Of a stretch of DNA of 64,000 bases, positions 1 through 8,670 are shown one piece after another (within the stretch, counting starts at the first letter, position 1; each line of letters starts with the position of its first letter). Position numbers and translations under genes: made by a program. The notes under the pieces were generated by a model. It was not told where the DNA came from. It saw only the letters and a program-made list of their open reading frames with translations, and did no database searches. Origin of the DNA: Pseudonocardia oceani (GTDB lineage Bacteria; Actinomycetota; Actinomycetes; Mycobacteriales; Pseudonocardiaceae); assembly GCF_019263585.2 (NCBI RefSeq), contig NZ_JADQDF010000001.1:558001-622000 (forward strand), in the 5' to 3' direction.

Positions 1-107
1 AGAACGGAGACGTGGTGCATGCCGATCAGGCCGACGAGCAGCACCGCGGTGAGTGCGGCGAGCAGGAGCGCTCGGTGCACCGCCGATGCGGCAGGATTCG
101 TGGCCAT
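1..107 (-). CDS. Partial small membrane protein, DUF6153-like
   Basis: This is the N-terminal part of a gene that runs off the left edge of the window. The minus strand opens with ATG at 107 and reads MATNPAASAVHRALLL followed by a hydrophobic stretch ending LIGMHH. A short signal or membrane helix with GMH just after it is the pattern of the small actinobacterial DUF6153 proteins, which have no known function and often sit near metal genes. Only about 35 residues are visible, so the family call is tentative. Confidence 0.45.
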   Translation of the reverse strand, partial: MATNPAASAVHRALLLAALTAVLLVGLIGMHHVSV

Positions 108-309
108 CAGTGGCAAGATTACTCGCACAGATCGGGGCCGTTCGGCGCCCGTCCCTCGTCTCAGCGCACCTGTCATTCACTACTCCTGCTGATCCGGCGC
201 CCGTCTCGTCGGCGCGGGCTACTGGTTCCTCACCGGCCTCGTTCATCAGGACCGTCCTCCACACCGGCATCACCCCGACGAAGCTGGCCGCCGTCGCCGG
301 TGAGTGCGC

Positions 310-861
310 TCAGCACCGCACGGACGCGAGCGACCCGCCGGGCGCCGTGTTGAAGGAGATGTGCACGTGCTCCATGTGGTTCTCTACGGGAGAGCCGCGG
401 TCCTCCATCATCCGCCATCCTGACCCGCTGTTGATGCGCTGCCGGAAGATGACGTACTTGACTGCGAGCGCCCCGCGATTTCGTACAGCACATTCGGCCA
501 GGGCGTCCCCCGCCGCTCGGTCGACGAAGAAGTCGAGCGCCAGCCCGACGGGATGGTCCGATACGCGCCCGCGCGGACCGACGCCGCCGACGCTCGCAAT
601 GCCGAAGCGGCAGCGCAGGAGCTGCCCGGCATCGGCGACCCACCGCTTCACCGGGCCCCATCGGGGCACCCCGGCTCGGCATGCGTACTCCGGGCCGAGC
701 GTGGCGGCCAGGGCCGGAGCACCGGTGGCATCCGAGTCCCCGGCAGCAACCGCCCGAGCCGCACGCTGCCGTTCCTCCTCCGCGGCACGTGCGGCCCGCT
801 GCTGGTAGGTCTCGTACGCCACCCGCTGTCCGCGGAGTCGTTCGTCGGTATCCCGGAAGAA
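310..861 (-). pseudogene. 5'-truncated VanY/M15-like peptidase domain protein
   Basis: The reading frame ending at 310 carries a charged, probably coiled-coil stretch (DTDERLRGQR onward). Its C-terminal domain has SDHPVGLALD and MEHVHISF, the SxHxxGxxxD and HxH zinc-site pattern of VanY/M15-type D,D-peptidase folds. The same domain ends the proteins at 14780-15865 and 49497-50636, where full-length forms have a signal or membrane segment and a lysozyme-like domain. Here the frame is open upstream of 861, but that part encodes out-of-frame cysteine synthase sequence, so the true start and secretion signal are lost. The domain call is fairly sure; the pseudogene status is inferred. Confidence 0.6.
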
Positions 862-862
862 T

Positions 863-1033
863 CCCGCCGGGGTTGAATCCTTCGAGCTTGGCCCAGAACC
901 CGCGGTCGTCGTCGGTGAAGGGCCGTCCGATCCTGACGAGCGGAGTGCTGCCGACAACGAGCGGGAGCCGGAGCGCCGGCACACCGCTCGAGGTCCTTCG
1001 GGAATCGGAACGAATCGGTGCATGTGCGGTCAC
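863..1033 (-). pseudogene. Cysteine synthase (CysK/CBS family) N-terminal fragment
   Basis: From ATG at 1033 the minus strand reads about 57 residues that match the start of PLP-dependent cysteine synthases: VGSTPLVRI (family pattern xGNTPLVxL) and then FWAKLEGFNPGG (family pattern ExxNPxGSxKDR). The match stops abruptly at NPGG, just before the lysine that binds PLP. The sequence then passes into the peptidase fragment in a different frame. It cannot be a working enzyme and looks like one side of a recombination joint near 861. Confidence 0.6.
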
Positions 1034-1096
1034 AGGAATTCTTCCTCGGACGTGCCGCTACTGCGGCGAGGGACGGGACGGGAACAACCCGTCACG

Positions 1097-1456
1097 TCAC
1101 GTCCGGGCGATGCACACCTCTTGGAGGAAGGTCCGACCTGCGGGCGGCGCCCGTCGTCCTTCGGCCCGGCCTGTCCCATGATGAGAACCCACCGCAACAC
1201 CCTCGTGACCGATGACCGCAACAGTCGGTCCGACGTCGACGGCCGCGCCGACCGCACCACGCCGTGATTCGGCGGGGGCAGCCCGGTCAGGCGTGCCGTC
1301 ATCGACGCAATGGGAGTCGTCGTGGTTCGCCGTGAGGACGCCCGGCGCGCTCACGGGCGTGGAGCCAGAACAGAGACCGGCCGACAGCACGGCGAGAAGA
1401 GCGAGCAGCACGACGACCGCGCCGCCGGCGCGAGTCGTCGCGGAAATGCTGCTCAC
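1097..1456 (-). CDS. Possible small secreted or membrane protein, unknown
   Basis: A GTG at 1456 starts about 119 residues: a short polar head, one strong hydrophobic helix (GGAVVVLLALLAVLSAGLC) and a tail with HDDSHC. A single N-terminal helix followed by a His/Cys-bearing tail resembles small exported proteins of metal-resistance regions. The C-terminal half is of low complexity and may be out of frame. No clear Shine-Dalgarno site is present, and no family is recognised. Confidence 0.3.
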   Translation of the reverse strand: MSSISATTRAGGAVVVLLALLAVLSAGLCSGSTPVSAPGVLTANHDDSHCVDDGTPDRAAPAESRRGAVGAAVDVGPTVAVIGHEGVAVGSHHGTGRAEGRRAPPAGRTFLQEVCIART

Positions 1457-1651
1457 AGTGATGGAAGAGTAACAGCGAGTGCACGCCTCGTCCGAGTGAT
1501 ACCTGTATGTTCGTCGAGCTCCTACCGGACGAGCCGGTGCCGGAGTACCGCTGTTCATCCTCCGCCGCGCAGCGTCTGCGGCAGTGCCTGCGAACCCGGA
1601 CGACGACAGCGGAGCAACTACGGTCGCCGATGTGCGCTCTGCTCGGGACTA

Positions 1652-1663
1652 GTGTCCTGCGCC
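1652..1663 (+). repeat. IS630 left terminal inverted repeat
   Basis: GTGTCCTGCGCC lies directly inside the left TA target duplication and differs from the complement of the right end by one base. Confidence 0.85.
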
Positions 1664-1696
1664 TCAAATTCGGGTCGTAAGTTGTAGGGTCGGGCG

Positions 1697-2788
1697 ATGG
1701 CGAGGACGGGACGCCCGAAGGCCGAGTTGATCGTGACCGACGCCGAGCGTGAGCAGTTGCAGCGCTGGGCGCGACGCAGGAAGTCCTCGCAGGCCCTGGC
1801 GTTGCGGTCGCGGATCGTGTTGGCGTGCGCCGAAGGGCACGACAACAAGACGGTGGCGGCGCAACTGGGTTGTGCGGGCGCCACGGTGGGCAAATGGCGG
1901 TCCCGGTTCGTCACCCACGGCCTGGACGGGCTGACCGACGAGCCCCGCCCGGGGCGCCCGCCCACGATCGGCACCGACCGGGTCGAGGACGTCGTGGTCG
2001 CCACCCTGGAGAGCGTTCCGCGGAACGCGACGCACTGGTCGCGGGCGAAGATGGCCGAGCGGACCGGCTTGTCGAAGTCGACGATCGGGCGGATCTGGCG
2101 CTCGTTCGAGCTCAAGCCGCACCGCACGGACGGGTTCAAGCTGTCCAACGACCCGCTGTTCGTGGAGAAGGTGCACGACGTCGTCGGGCTGTATGTGAAC
2201 CCGCCCGATGCCGCGGTGGTGCTGTGTGTAGACGAGAAGTCGCAGGTCCAAGCCTTGGCCCGGTCTCAGCCGGCGTTCCCGATGATGCCGGGCATGCCCG
2301 AGAAGCGGACCCATGACTACATCCGTCACGGCACGACCAGCCTGTTCGCGGCGTTCAACACCGCCGACGGCACGGTGATCTCCAGCCTGCACCGTCGCCA
2401 TCGATCCACGGAGTTCCGCAGGTTCCTGGCCAAGATCGACGCTCAGGTCCCCGAGCACCTCGACGTGCACCTGGTCTGCGACAACTACGGCACCCACAAG
2501 CACCCGACGATCATCGACTGGCTCGCGAAGCACCCGCGCTTTCACATGCACTTCACCCCGACCTACTCGTCCTGGCTCAACCAGGTCGAGCGGTTCTTCG
2601 CCTACGTCACCACCGACCTGCTCCAGCGCAGCGACCACCGCAGCGTCCAAGCCCTCGAACGCGACATCCGCAACTGGGTAGCCGCCTGGAACGACGACCC
2701 CAAGCCGTTCATCTGGACCAAGACCGCCGAACAGATCCTCGAGTCACTCGCACGATTTCTGCAGCGAACTACTGGCGCGGGACACTAG
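1697..2788 (+). CDS. IS630-family DDE transposase, full length
   Basis: This 363-residue protein has an N-terminal helix-turn-helix (residues about 12-80, with [21 protein letters not shown]), a winged-helix-like second domain (about 95-140) and a C-terminal DDE catalytic domain. The catalytic acids are visible as D179 in CVDEKS, D262 in VCDNYGTH and E298 in NQVERFF, with 35 residues between the last two, as expected for IS630. No frameshift or missing motif is seen, so the enzyme should be active. It starts 45 bp inside the left end and stops at the right boundary. Confidence 0.95.
   Translation: MARTGRPKAELIVTDAEREQLQRWARRRKSSQALALRSRIVLACAEGHDNKTVAAQLGCAGATVGKWRSRFVTHGLDGLTDEPRPGRPPTIGTDRVEDVVVATLESVPRNATHWSRAKMAERTGLSKSTIGRIWRSFELKPHRTDGFKLSNDPLFVEKVHDVVGLYVNPPDAAVVLCVDEKSQVQALARSQPAFPMMPGMPEKRTHDYIRHGTTSLFAAFNTADGTVISSLHRRHRSTEFRRFLAKIDAQVPEHLDVHLVCDNYGTHKHPTIIDWLAKHPRFHMHFTPTYSSWLNQVERFFAYVTTDLLQRSDHRSVQALERDIRNWVAAWNDDPKPFIWTKTAEQILESLARFLQRTTGAGH
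2774..2785 (+). repeat. IS630 right terminal inverted repeat
   Basis: GGCGCGGGACAC is the right end of the element. The TA that follows supplies the first two bases of the transposase stop codon. Confidence 0.85.
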
Positions 2789-2858
2789 ATCAGCGGCGCC
2801 CATCACGCGAGCCACCGGAGACTACGTACTAACTCCGTAGAACGGGAGGGCCACCCAT

Positions 2859-2879
2859 GGGTTCGGATGACACGAACCC
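2859..2879. promoter_or_regulatory. Inverted repeat upstream of the response regulator gene
   Basis: GGGTTCG and CGAACCC form perfect 7-bp arms with a 7-base spacer, ending 12 bases before the GTG of the response regulator gene. A weaker CTACG/CGTAG pair lies at about 2823-2840. The position suits an operator, possibly for autoregulation, or a leader hairpin. No run of T follows, so a terminator is less likely. Confidence 0.4.
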
Positions 2880-2891
2880 TAGGCTCACGGG

Positions 2892-3596
2892 GTGGCCCGA
2901 CTTCTCGTCATCGAGGATGACGCCGAGATCGGCGGTGCACTGCAGGCCGCCCTCGAGCGACACGGCCATCATGTGGCAGTGGTGGCGACGGGCGCTGCCG
3001 GCTTGCGGGCAGCAGCAGGAGATCCACTGGACCTGATCGTGCTCGACCTGGGGCTGCCGGACCTCGACGGCGTGGAGGTGTGTCGTCGGCTGCGCTCGAC
3101 GCTGCCCGCAGTGGTGATCGTCATGCTCACGGCGAGGTCGCGAGAGATGGATGTGGTCGTCGGTCTCGAGGTCGGCGCGGACGACTACCTCACGAAGCCT
3201 GTCAGCTCGTCAGAGCTGGTGGCCCGGATCCAAGCGCACCTGCGGCGCACAGAGCCGTCGCACACGTCCTGGCGATCGAGGTCGCTCGGGGCCCTGGTGG
3301 TCGACGTCGCGTCCCGTCGGGTAACTGTGGCCGGGGAGGAGGTGCCGCTGCGTCGCAAGGAATTCGACCTGCTCACGCGGCTCGTCGCCGAGCCCGGCGT
3401 GGCGGTGACCCGGGAGACCTTGATGGCCGATGTGTGGGACGAGCACTGGCACGGGTCGACCAAGACGTTGGACGTGCATGTTGCGTCGTTGCGCCGCAAG
3501 CTCGCTTCGGTGGGCGCTGATGCGCCGCGTATCGTCACCTTGCGCGGTCACGGCTACCGGCTTGAGGCAGACCCCACCGCCGCTCGTGATCAGTGA
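2892..3596 (+). CDS. OmpR-family response regulator
   Basis: This 234-residue transcription factor has a receiver domain (about 1-115) and an OmpR-type winged helix (about 130-228). The acidic pocket E8/D9/D10, phospho-acceptor D52 (VLDLGLPD), T80 and K102 are all present, so the receiver looks functional. The effector domain ends with the usual TLRGHGYRLE. It starts with GTG at 2892, just after the IS630 insertion and an inverted repeat. It is convergent with the histidine kinase at 3590-4885 and the two coding ends overlap by 7 bp. They are probably partners, although response regulator and kinase genes usually run in the same direction. Confidence 0.9.
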   Translation: MARLLVIEDDAEIGGALQAALERHGHHVAVVATGAAGLRAAAGDPLDLIVLDLGLPDLDGVEVCRRLRSTLPAVVIVMLTARSREMDVVVGLEVGADDYLTKPVSSSELVARIQAHLRRTEPSHTSWRSRSLGALVVDVASRRVTVAGEEVPLRRKEFDLLTRLVAEPGVAVTRETLMADVWDEHWHGSTKTLDVHVASLRRKLASVGADAPRIVTLRGHGYRLEADPTAARDQ

Positions 3597-4885
3597 GGGT
3601 CCGCCGCCCGCAGCAGGAGCGTGAAGACCGGGGGCGCCGGCCGCGCCAGCCGCAGATGGCCGCCCTCGGCCTCCGCCAACCGACGGGCCAGGGCCAACCC
3701 GATGCCGGTGCCTGCCGCCGAAGCGGACCGGCGCTCGAACAACGCACTGTCGGGAAGCGAGATGCCGGGACCCTCGTCCGACACGTCGACGGCGACGACG
3801 TCGCCGGCGTCGCGCACCGTCACTTCGACCGTTCCCGCTCCATGTTCGAGCGAGTTGTCGAGCAGGACTGCCAGCACTTGGCGGAGCGCCGCAACGGATA
3901 CGCTCGCGTGCGGCGCCTCCGGCTCGATCACGGTGCGGAGATCGCGCCGGACGGCGGTGAAGTCGGCCGACCGTTGCTGAACGGCCTCTCCGACGAACCG
4001 ACCGACATCCACGGGAGCGACGTCGGACCGGGTGTCCCGCGCGAGCGAGAGCAGTTCGTCGATGGTGTGCTCGATGCGTTCTGCGCTGCGCAGCCCAGCC
4101 GTGACAGCCGATCTCAGCTCCTCACTCGTTCCATCCAGGGCCGTCTCGAGCCGCAGCCGCAGGCTGGTCAGGGGTGTTCGGAGCTGGTGTGACGCCTCGG
4201 CGGAGAACGCGCGCTCCCGAGCCAGGAGATCGTCGAGCCGAGCCGCCGTGCGGTTGAGGGAGTTGCCCGCAGCGTCGATCTCGAGGACGTCGACTGCGGC
4301 GAGCCGCACGGCGAAGTCCCCGTCGCCCAGGCGCTGCGCCGCCTCCGTCAGTTCCTCGAGCGGGCGGGCGAGCTTGACGGCCTGCCTGCGAGCGATCAAC
4401 CAGACGACGCCGACGGCGAGCACGGCGAGGCCGACCAGACCCGCCCATGCCGCGGCCACCGGCCAGAGCAGCGCCCGCGTAGGCCCTGCGATACGAATGG
4501 CGCCCACGACTTCGCCGTCGTGCGTCACCGGCACGGCGACGACGAGTTCGTCGCGGTCGGTCCCTGCGGCGGAGATCCCGTTCAACGCCTCGTCGACGAA
4601 GCGATCAGCCGGATCGGGACCGCGCCCGCGGACGAACGCGCCGTCGTGGTCGTACACCGACAGGTAGGTGAGTGTGGCGTCGTCCCGGAGTTCCTCGGCG
4701 CTCGGCGCTCCGTCGTCCGACAGCGATGCCGCGACCCGCAGTGCGGCGCGGTCGGCGAGGCGCTCCAGGTCGAGCAACTTGTAGATCTGCGCGTACTGGG
4801 TGACCGCCACGGCCAGTGGCAGACCGAAGAGAACGACCGCCACCGTCGCGGCCAACACGGCCAGACGGACGAGACGCCTACGCAC
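3590..4885 (-). CDS. Membrane sensor histidine kinase
   Basis: This 431-residue kinase has a transmembrane helix (about 8-30), an extracytoplasmic sensor of about 110 residues, a second helix (about 143-165), a HAMP domain (166-220), a HisKA box with phospho-acceptor H233 in SAEASHQLRTPLT, and a HATPase domain with N box LLDNSLEHG, G1 box DVSDEGPG and G2 box GTGIGLALARRL. The GTG at 4885 is preferred because GGGAGG lies 7 bases upstream; a longer frame exists but adds a non-membrane leader. It is a close paralogue of the kinase at 17751-19061. The ligand is unknown. Confidence 0.9.
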   Translation of the reverse strand: MRRRLVRLAVLAATVAVVLFGLPLAVAVTQYAQIYKLLDLERLADRAALRVAASLSDDGAPSAEELRDDATLTYLSVYDHDGAFVRGRGPDPADRFVDEALNGISAAGTDRDELVVAVPVTHDGEVVGAIRIAGPTRALLWPVAAAWAGLVGLAVLAVGVVWLIARRQAVKLARPLEELTEAAQRLGDGDFAVRLAAVDVLEIDAAGNSLNRTAARLDDLLARERAFSAEASHQLRTPLTSLRLRLETALDGTSEELRSAVTAGLRSAERIEHTIDELLSLARDTRSDVAPVDVGRFVGEAVQQRSADFTAVRRDLRTVIEPEAPHASVSVAALRQVLAVLLDNSLEHGAGTVEVTVRDAGDVVAVDVSDEGPGISLPDSALFERRSASAAGTGIGLALARRLAEAEGGHLRLARPAPPVFTLLLRAADPH

Positions 4886-5055
4886 GCAGCGACCTCCCGT
4901 CCGGCGCGCGCCCTCGGCGCCGTCCGGCCGCGATTGTAGATCGCTCGGTGCACGAGTCGGAGGAGGTTTTGCTTTGCGCTCACCTCTGACCCGCTGAGAC
5001 GTTGCCAAGCCCCACCTAGCGTCGGTACTGGGGACGACGACCGAAAGGCACCATC

Positions 5056-5991
5056 GTGCGGAACACCGACCTGGTCGGACAGCGGTTGATCATCGTGTAC
5101 CGCTCGACCGACGCCGAGAACGACAAGCCCCGTCCGAGCTACTACAGCAAGGACCTCGCGCTCGCATCGATCCTGCGGTCAGCGGAGGCGTTGCCGTGCT
5201 CCCCCCGATTTCACTTCCTTAACGACGGCGACCTCCCGATCGAGCGCCTCGCCGTGATGCAGCGCTACGGGAGAGTGCACCGCTTGTCCGGCGGGAGTAA
5301 CCGTGCCACCTTCCGCTCGGCGGTCGCGTGCCACGCCGCCGTCCGAGCCGGCGACCGCGACATCGTCTGGTTCGCCGAGGACGACTACCTGTACCGACCC
5401 GACGCGCTGTCCACTCTGATGGCCGGCGCCGTGCGGTTTCCCGAGGCGGACTACTTCTCGCTGTACGGATCGGACGCCCTGGACACGACCGCCCATGGGT
5501 CAGATGCCGTGCGTCGGACCCAGCCCGGGGCGGAGGGCAACCCCGCAGCGCGCAACACCGGGGATGCGATCTGGTTCCCCGCTCACTCCACCACCAGCAC
5601 CTTCGGGGTCCGCGGTCGAGCACTGCGCGAGGACGCGGCGCTCCTGCGGGCCATGCCGTGGACGGGCGGAGCGTGGGATACCGCCACTTGTCTCGCCCTT
5701 CAGGGCTACCGTCCGTTCCCCGTGCGCGACCAGTGGCCAGGGAGAACCGATCTCTCAGGCCGTCTACTGCTCCGTGCGCTGGTGCGGATGGGCGCGAACG
5801 TCTGGTCCTCGCGACGGTCTCAGCGTCGACGGGTCCTGCTCGGCACGGACCCGGAGCTGATCTGGCACATGGAGGTCCACGACCACACGACGCGGCTACC
5901 GCCGAGCGCGCGCACCCGGGCAACGCCGTGGGCGCTCACCGCCGCGGAGACGTGTGTCTGGGCGAAATCCCGGTCACTGCCCTGCGCCTGA
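5056..5991 (+). CDS. Glycosyltransferase-like (GT-A fold) protein, function unknown
   Basis: This 311-residue soluble protein starts with GTG at 5056 behind GAAAGG. The N-terminal part (LIIVYRSTD) looks like a nucleotide-binding strand. Around residues 110-125, DIVWFAEDDYLYRPDAL resembles the DxD-type metal and sugar-nucleotide site of GT-A glycosyltransferases, in which an acidic pair precedes a 'display' strand. A later Thr/Ser-rich segment (HSTTSTFGVRG) may bind the acceptor. There is no signal peptide or membrane helix. It is divergent from the kinase gene (170 bp between starts). The fold call is moderate; the substrate cannot be named. Confidence 0.5.
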   Translation: MRNTDLVGQRLIIVYRSTDAENDKPRPSYYSKDLALASILRSAEALPCSPRFHFLNDGDLPIERLAVMQRYGRVHRLSGGSNRATFRSAVACHAAVRAGDRDIVWFAEDDYLYRPDALSTLMAGAVRFPEADYFSLYGSDALDTTAHGSDAVRRTQPGAEGNPAARNTGDAIWFPAHSTTSTFGVRGRALREDAALLRAMPWTGGAWDTATCLALQGYRPFPVRDQWPGRTDLSGRLLLRALVRMGANVWSSRRSQRRRVLLGTDPELIWHMEVHDHTTRLPPSARTRATPWALTAAETCVWAKSRSLPCA

Positions 5992-6418
5992 GCAGTGGCC
6001 CCAGCGTCTCCTCGGCTCACTCCACGACATCCAAAAGGGGAGCGAGCAGGGCTACCGGACCCGAGGCACCGTCAGGGCCGCGACCTGCTCGCCGGGTTCG
6101 GCAACCTCCGCGCCCGGCTCCCACCGATCATGCCCTCCGCCGCAGCCGGCGTCGCTCCCTCCAACAATGCGTCCGGGCGAGCACTGCGTCGCCTTCCGCC
6201 GCAGCGGTAACAGGTGGTTGCCGATGGCACCCAGGCACCTCGACGAAGGCCTACTGGACATCACCCACAGAAGACAGGGTGGCCAGTGAGCGCAGGGCCC
6301 CACCCCGTCGCGGGCCAACCAGGCCAGGTCGTCGCGCTGCTCGCGAAACAGGGCCGCGTGAGTCGCCGTCGGCCTTGTCCCTCAGCTCGGACCTGATCTC
6401 TTGTTCGCAAGCGTCACA
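5992..6418. other. Non-coding stretch, nothing recognised
   Basis: No frame in this 427-bp stretch has coding character, a ribosome site or a recognisable motif on either strand. It separates the glycosyltransferase-like gene from a small minus-strand gene. Confidence 0.5.
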
Positions 6419-6622
6419 TCACCTTTTTCTCCCGCTGCGGCCGTCCTCGTCCGCGGTGTACAGCGGAGTGATCCTGATCCTCTGCCCCGGCTGCCAGGGA
6501 TACAGCTCGAGCAGGCGGTACAGGCCGTTCATCGGATTGGCCTCGATCACGCTGGCGGTGGTGCCGTCGATGTAGAACACCTCGAGACGGAAACTGTCAG
6601 CGGCCCTGTCCATCAGCGCCAC
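6419..6622 (-). CDS. Small conserved-looking hypothetical protein
   Basis: This is a 67-residue protein without membrane segments. The sequence FRLEVFYIDGTTASVIEAN, then YRLLELYPWQPGQRIRITP, alternates polar and hydrophobic residues like a small beta-rich domain, and its composition is unlike random GC-rich frames. The start is either GTG at 6622 or ATG three codons later; GGGTGG precedes the latter. No family is recognised and no partner gene is adjacent. Confidence 0.45.
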   Translation of the reverse strand: MALMDRAADSFRLEVFYIDGTTASVIEANPMNGLYRLLELYPWQPGQRIRITPLYTADEDGRSGRKR

Positions 6623-6939
6623 CCTGTCGTCTCGTGATCAAATAAGCGTTCGTATGAGTTTCGCAACAGATCACCATTTCGCTCGGCTCATTGATGACGC
6701 AGCAGGCATAGAGCCATACCGCAGCATCGGAGGTAGTGAAGAAAAGAGGTCGACGTGCAGCGGATTGCGGTACAGTTCGCACACTTCCGGAAGTCGGCGA
6801 TTGACGCCGTTGAATCGCTCCGTATCGGGACAGCGTCACCTCAGGTCCCAAACCGGTCGTGCTCAGGACCGGACGCCGCACCAGTCTCGAAGGGTCCGTT
6901 GACCCTCCGGAACGGAAACGAGTTGGCGCGCCACCCGCC
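6623..6939. other. Lower-GC gap with a possible gene fragment
   Basis: This stretch is less GC-rich than its surroundings. On the minus strand around 6700-6815 one frame reads FNGVNRRLPEVCELYRNPL, which looks like real protein, but it is short and has no identifiable start. It may be a remnant of a larger gene. Nothing else is seen. Confidence 0.25.
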
Positions 6940-7509
6940 TCAAACAGGCAGGAGTGTCCCGCGAATCACGTGCGGCGGTCCTCGCCTGACCACGGCGTCT
7001 CGGCAGACGAGGCGGCTCGACCGCTTCGGTGCCGACGCGGCGCGCCGCAGAACAACAGGTGGTGCAGGACGCACCGGATGCAAGGTAAGTCGGACCCAGC
7101 ATGCGTAGATCGCGCCGGTCAGAGCAAGAACGAGTCGCTCGGCGAGACAGATCGCGGTGACGACAACAATGACCAAGGCGAGTTGGGTGCCACCGACAGC
7201 GACGTCAGCGTAGCCAACCTCGGAACCGTCTGCGTGCTGCAGCGAGCCGTGCGGCACGCGCTTCATCATCGCATGCACGGCCGGCTGGGCGGTGACGCAA
7301 GACGCGGAGAACTGGAGCACGTGCCGGTGGCGGCCGCCGAGACGTACTCGCAGACCGGCCACGGCGGCGACGACGGCACCCAGCGTCGCCACGTGGAGTG
7401 GCGCTTCACCGGCCGCGAGGTCGGAGACCACCGCGACCAGCACCGTGAGTACGGCGGTGACCGCCAGCACTGCTCGGCCAGGGAAGCCGCGCGGGTCGAG
7501 TGCCACCAC
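6940..7509 (-). CDS. Small polytopic membrane protein, unknown
   Basis: This protein of about 189 residues has probably four transmembrane helices: about 10-30 (AVLAVTAVLTVLVAVV), 35-52, a region containing RLGGRHRHVLQFSASCV, and 120-145 (LALVIVVVTAICLAERLVLAL). The loop with HRH and a later HGSLQHADG are His-rich, which may suit a metal-linked role. The start is uncertain: two adjacent GTG codons at 7509 and 7506 follow GCGAGG. The C-terminus is Arg-rich and cytoplasmic-like. No family is recognised. Confidence 0.45.
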   Translation of the reverse strand: MVALDPRGFPGRAVLAVTAVLTVLVAVVSDLAAGEAPLHVATLGAVVAAVAGLRVRLGGRHRHVLQFSASCVTAQPAVHAMMKRVPHGSLQHADGSEVGYADVAVGGTQLALVIVVVTAICLAERLVLALTGAIYACWVRLTLHPVRPAPPVVLRRAASAPKRSSRLVCRDAVVRRGPPHVIRGTLLPV

Positions 7510-7861
7510 CCTCGCAGCATACGTTCGGCAGCCGATCGCGGCTCGATCTGTCACGAGAGGTCCACCTACGTGCCGCAGCAGACCAACGATGTCGGCACCC
7601 TAGTCGATTTGCGTCGCCTGCGGACCACTGCCACGGTCCGTTGGCACCCGTGTCCGTGCCGCGCTCGTCCGGCCTCATCGAGTACCTGCGTCCCGCAGCC
7701 ATGGCCACCCCACGCCGGGAGCCGGACTCCTCGGGCTGATGACGTCGCTCGGGACCCACCGGCTGCTGCTTCTGCTGGGCATGCACACCGGCCGAGCGAT
7801 GTCGCGGCCCGTTGTGGCGGAAGCTCGTCTCAACGACAGCGTCCGATCCGCCCTTCGCTCC
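7510..7861. other. Gap without a convincing gene
   Basis: No complete gene is seen. A short plus-strand frame at about 7739-7810 reads THRLLLLLGMHTGRAM, which recalls the helix-GMH pattern of DUF6153 proteins, but it is too short and poorly framed to call. Confidence 0.3.
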
Positions 7862-8590
7862 TCAGTGCCGCCGCTCGCCCGCACGCGACGCGAGGTAGTC
7901 GCGGACCGCGTCGCACAGGTCCGGCACCAAAGTCTCGACCTCCCCGAACTCCACCCACCGCATTTCGACAGCATCCTCAGGTGCAGCGACTCGGACCGCC
8001 GTTCCGGCTACCGGCGAGCAGGCCACGTAAACGGTCATCTCGCTGGTCTCCGGGCGTCGGCGCTGTCCGATCACCTGCTCCGCTGTGAGGTGCAGGCCGG
8101 TCTTCTCGGCGCATTCCGCACCGCTGCCTCACCCGGGGTGTCGCCTTCGATCCAGCCACCGGGCAACACCCAGGGCGGGATCCTGTCAGGGTGCCGCCCT
8201 ACCAGCACTCCGTCCGGTCCCGTGACAACCGCGACGGCCAGGTCACGCTCCGAGGACAGCCAGTTGCGCGCGGATGGATCGTCCAGTGTCGAGACCTCGA
8301 CGTGGTGCGACAGAGCGGCGAGCAGGGCGGCCAGCCACCGCCGCTCCTGCGCGTCCACCAGCCGGTCCGCCGCCGCGCCCAGGTGCCCGCGCAGCCGGGA
8401 CACCGAAGATCGCCCCGCGCAGGCCGGCGGCCACGTCGTCGACCACACGAACCAGGTCGGGTATCGCGACCGCGACCGTGCGGGGTGCCGGTAGGAAGTC
8501 CAGGCCGCGTTCCTCCGCGACGCGCTGCCACAACTCGGCCACCTCACGCGCCGTCGACGCTCCAGCACCCGCAGACGGTTCGATCGGCAT
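7862..8590 (-). pseudogene. Nudix hydrolase with two frameshifts
   Basis: Three minus-strand frames must be joined to give one protein. ATG at 8590 begins MPIEPSAGAG and an N-terminal helical domain. Near 8385 the frame shifts to LGAAADRLVDAQERRWLAALL and on to WVLPGGWIEGDTPGEAAVR. Near 8110 it shifts again to EKTGLHLTAEQVIGQ and the C-terminal strands ending at 7862. Together they form a Nudix fold whose box is also degenerate: one residue is missing after GGWIE and Asp replaces the first conserved Glu. Two shifts plus a weakened motif argue for a pseudogene, though sequencing errors cannot be excluded. Confidence 0.65.
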
Positions 8591-8670
8591 GACGTCATCG
8601 TCGCGGAAACGCCACGGCGGGCCCGCCCATCCACAGGCCCGCCGCCATCCACACCTTCCGGCCGGATCGG

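Larger units (their letters stand above)
1652..2785 (+). mobile_element. Intact IS630-family insertion sequence (1,134 bp)
   Basis: The element is bounded by imperfect 12-bp inverted repeats, GTGTCCTGCGCC on the left and GGCGCGGGACAC on the right (11 of 12 match). It is flanked by TA dinucleotides at 1650-1651 and 2786-2787, the target duplication typical of IS630/Tc1-mariner elements. It carries one complete transposase gene. The stop codon of that gene (TAG) is completed by the duplicated TA and the next G outside the element, so the gene needs the target duplication to end properly. Confidence 0.9.
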
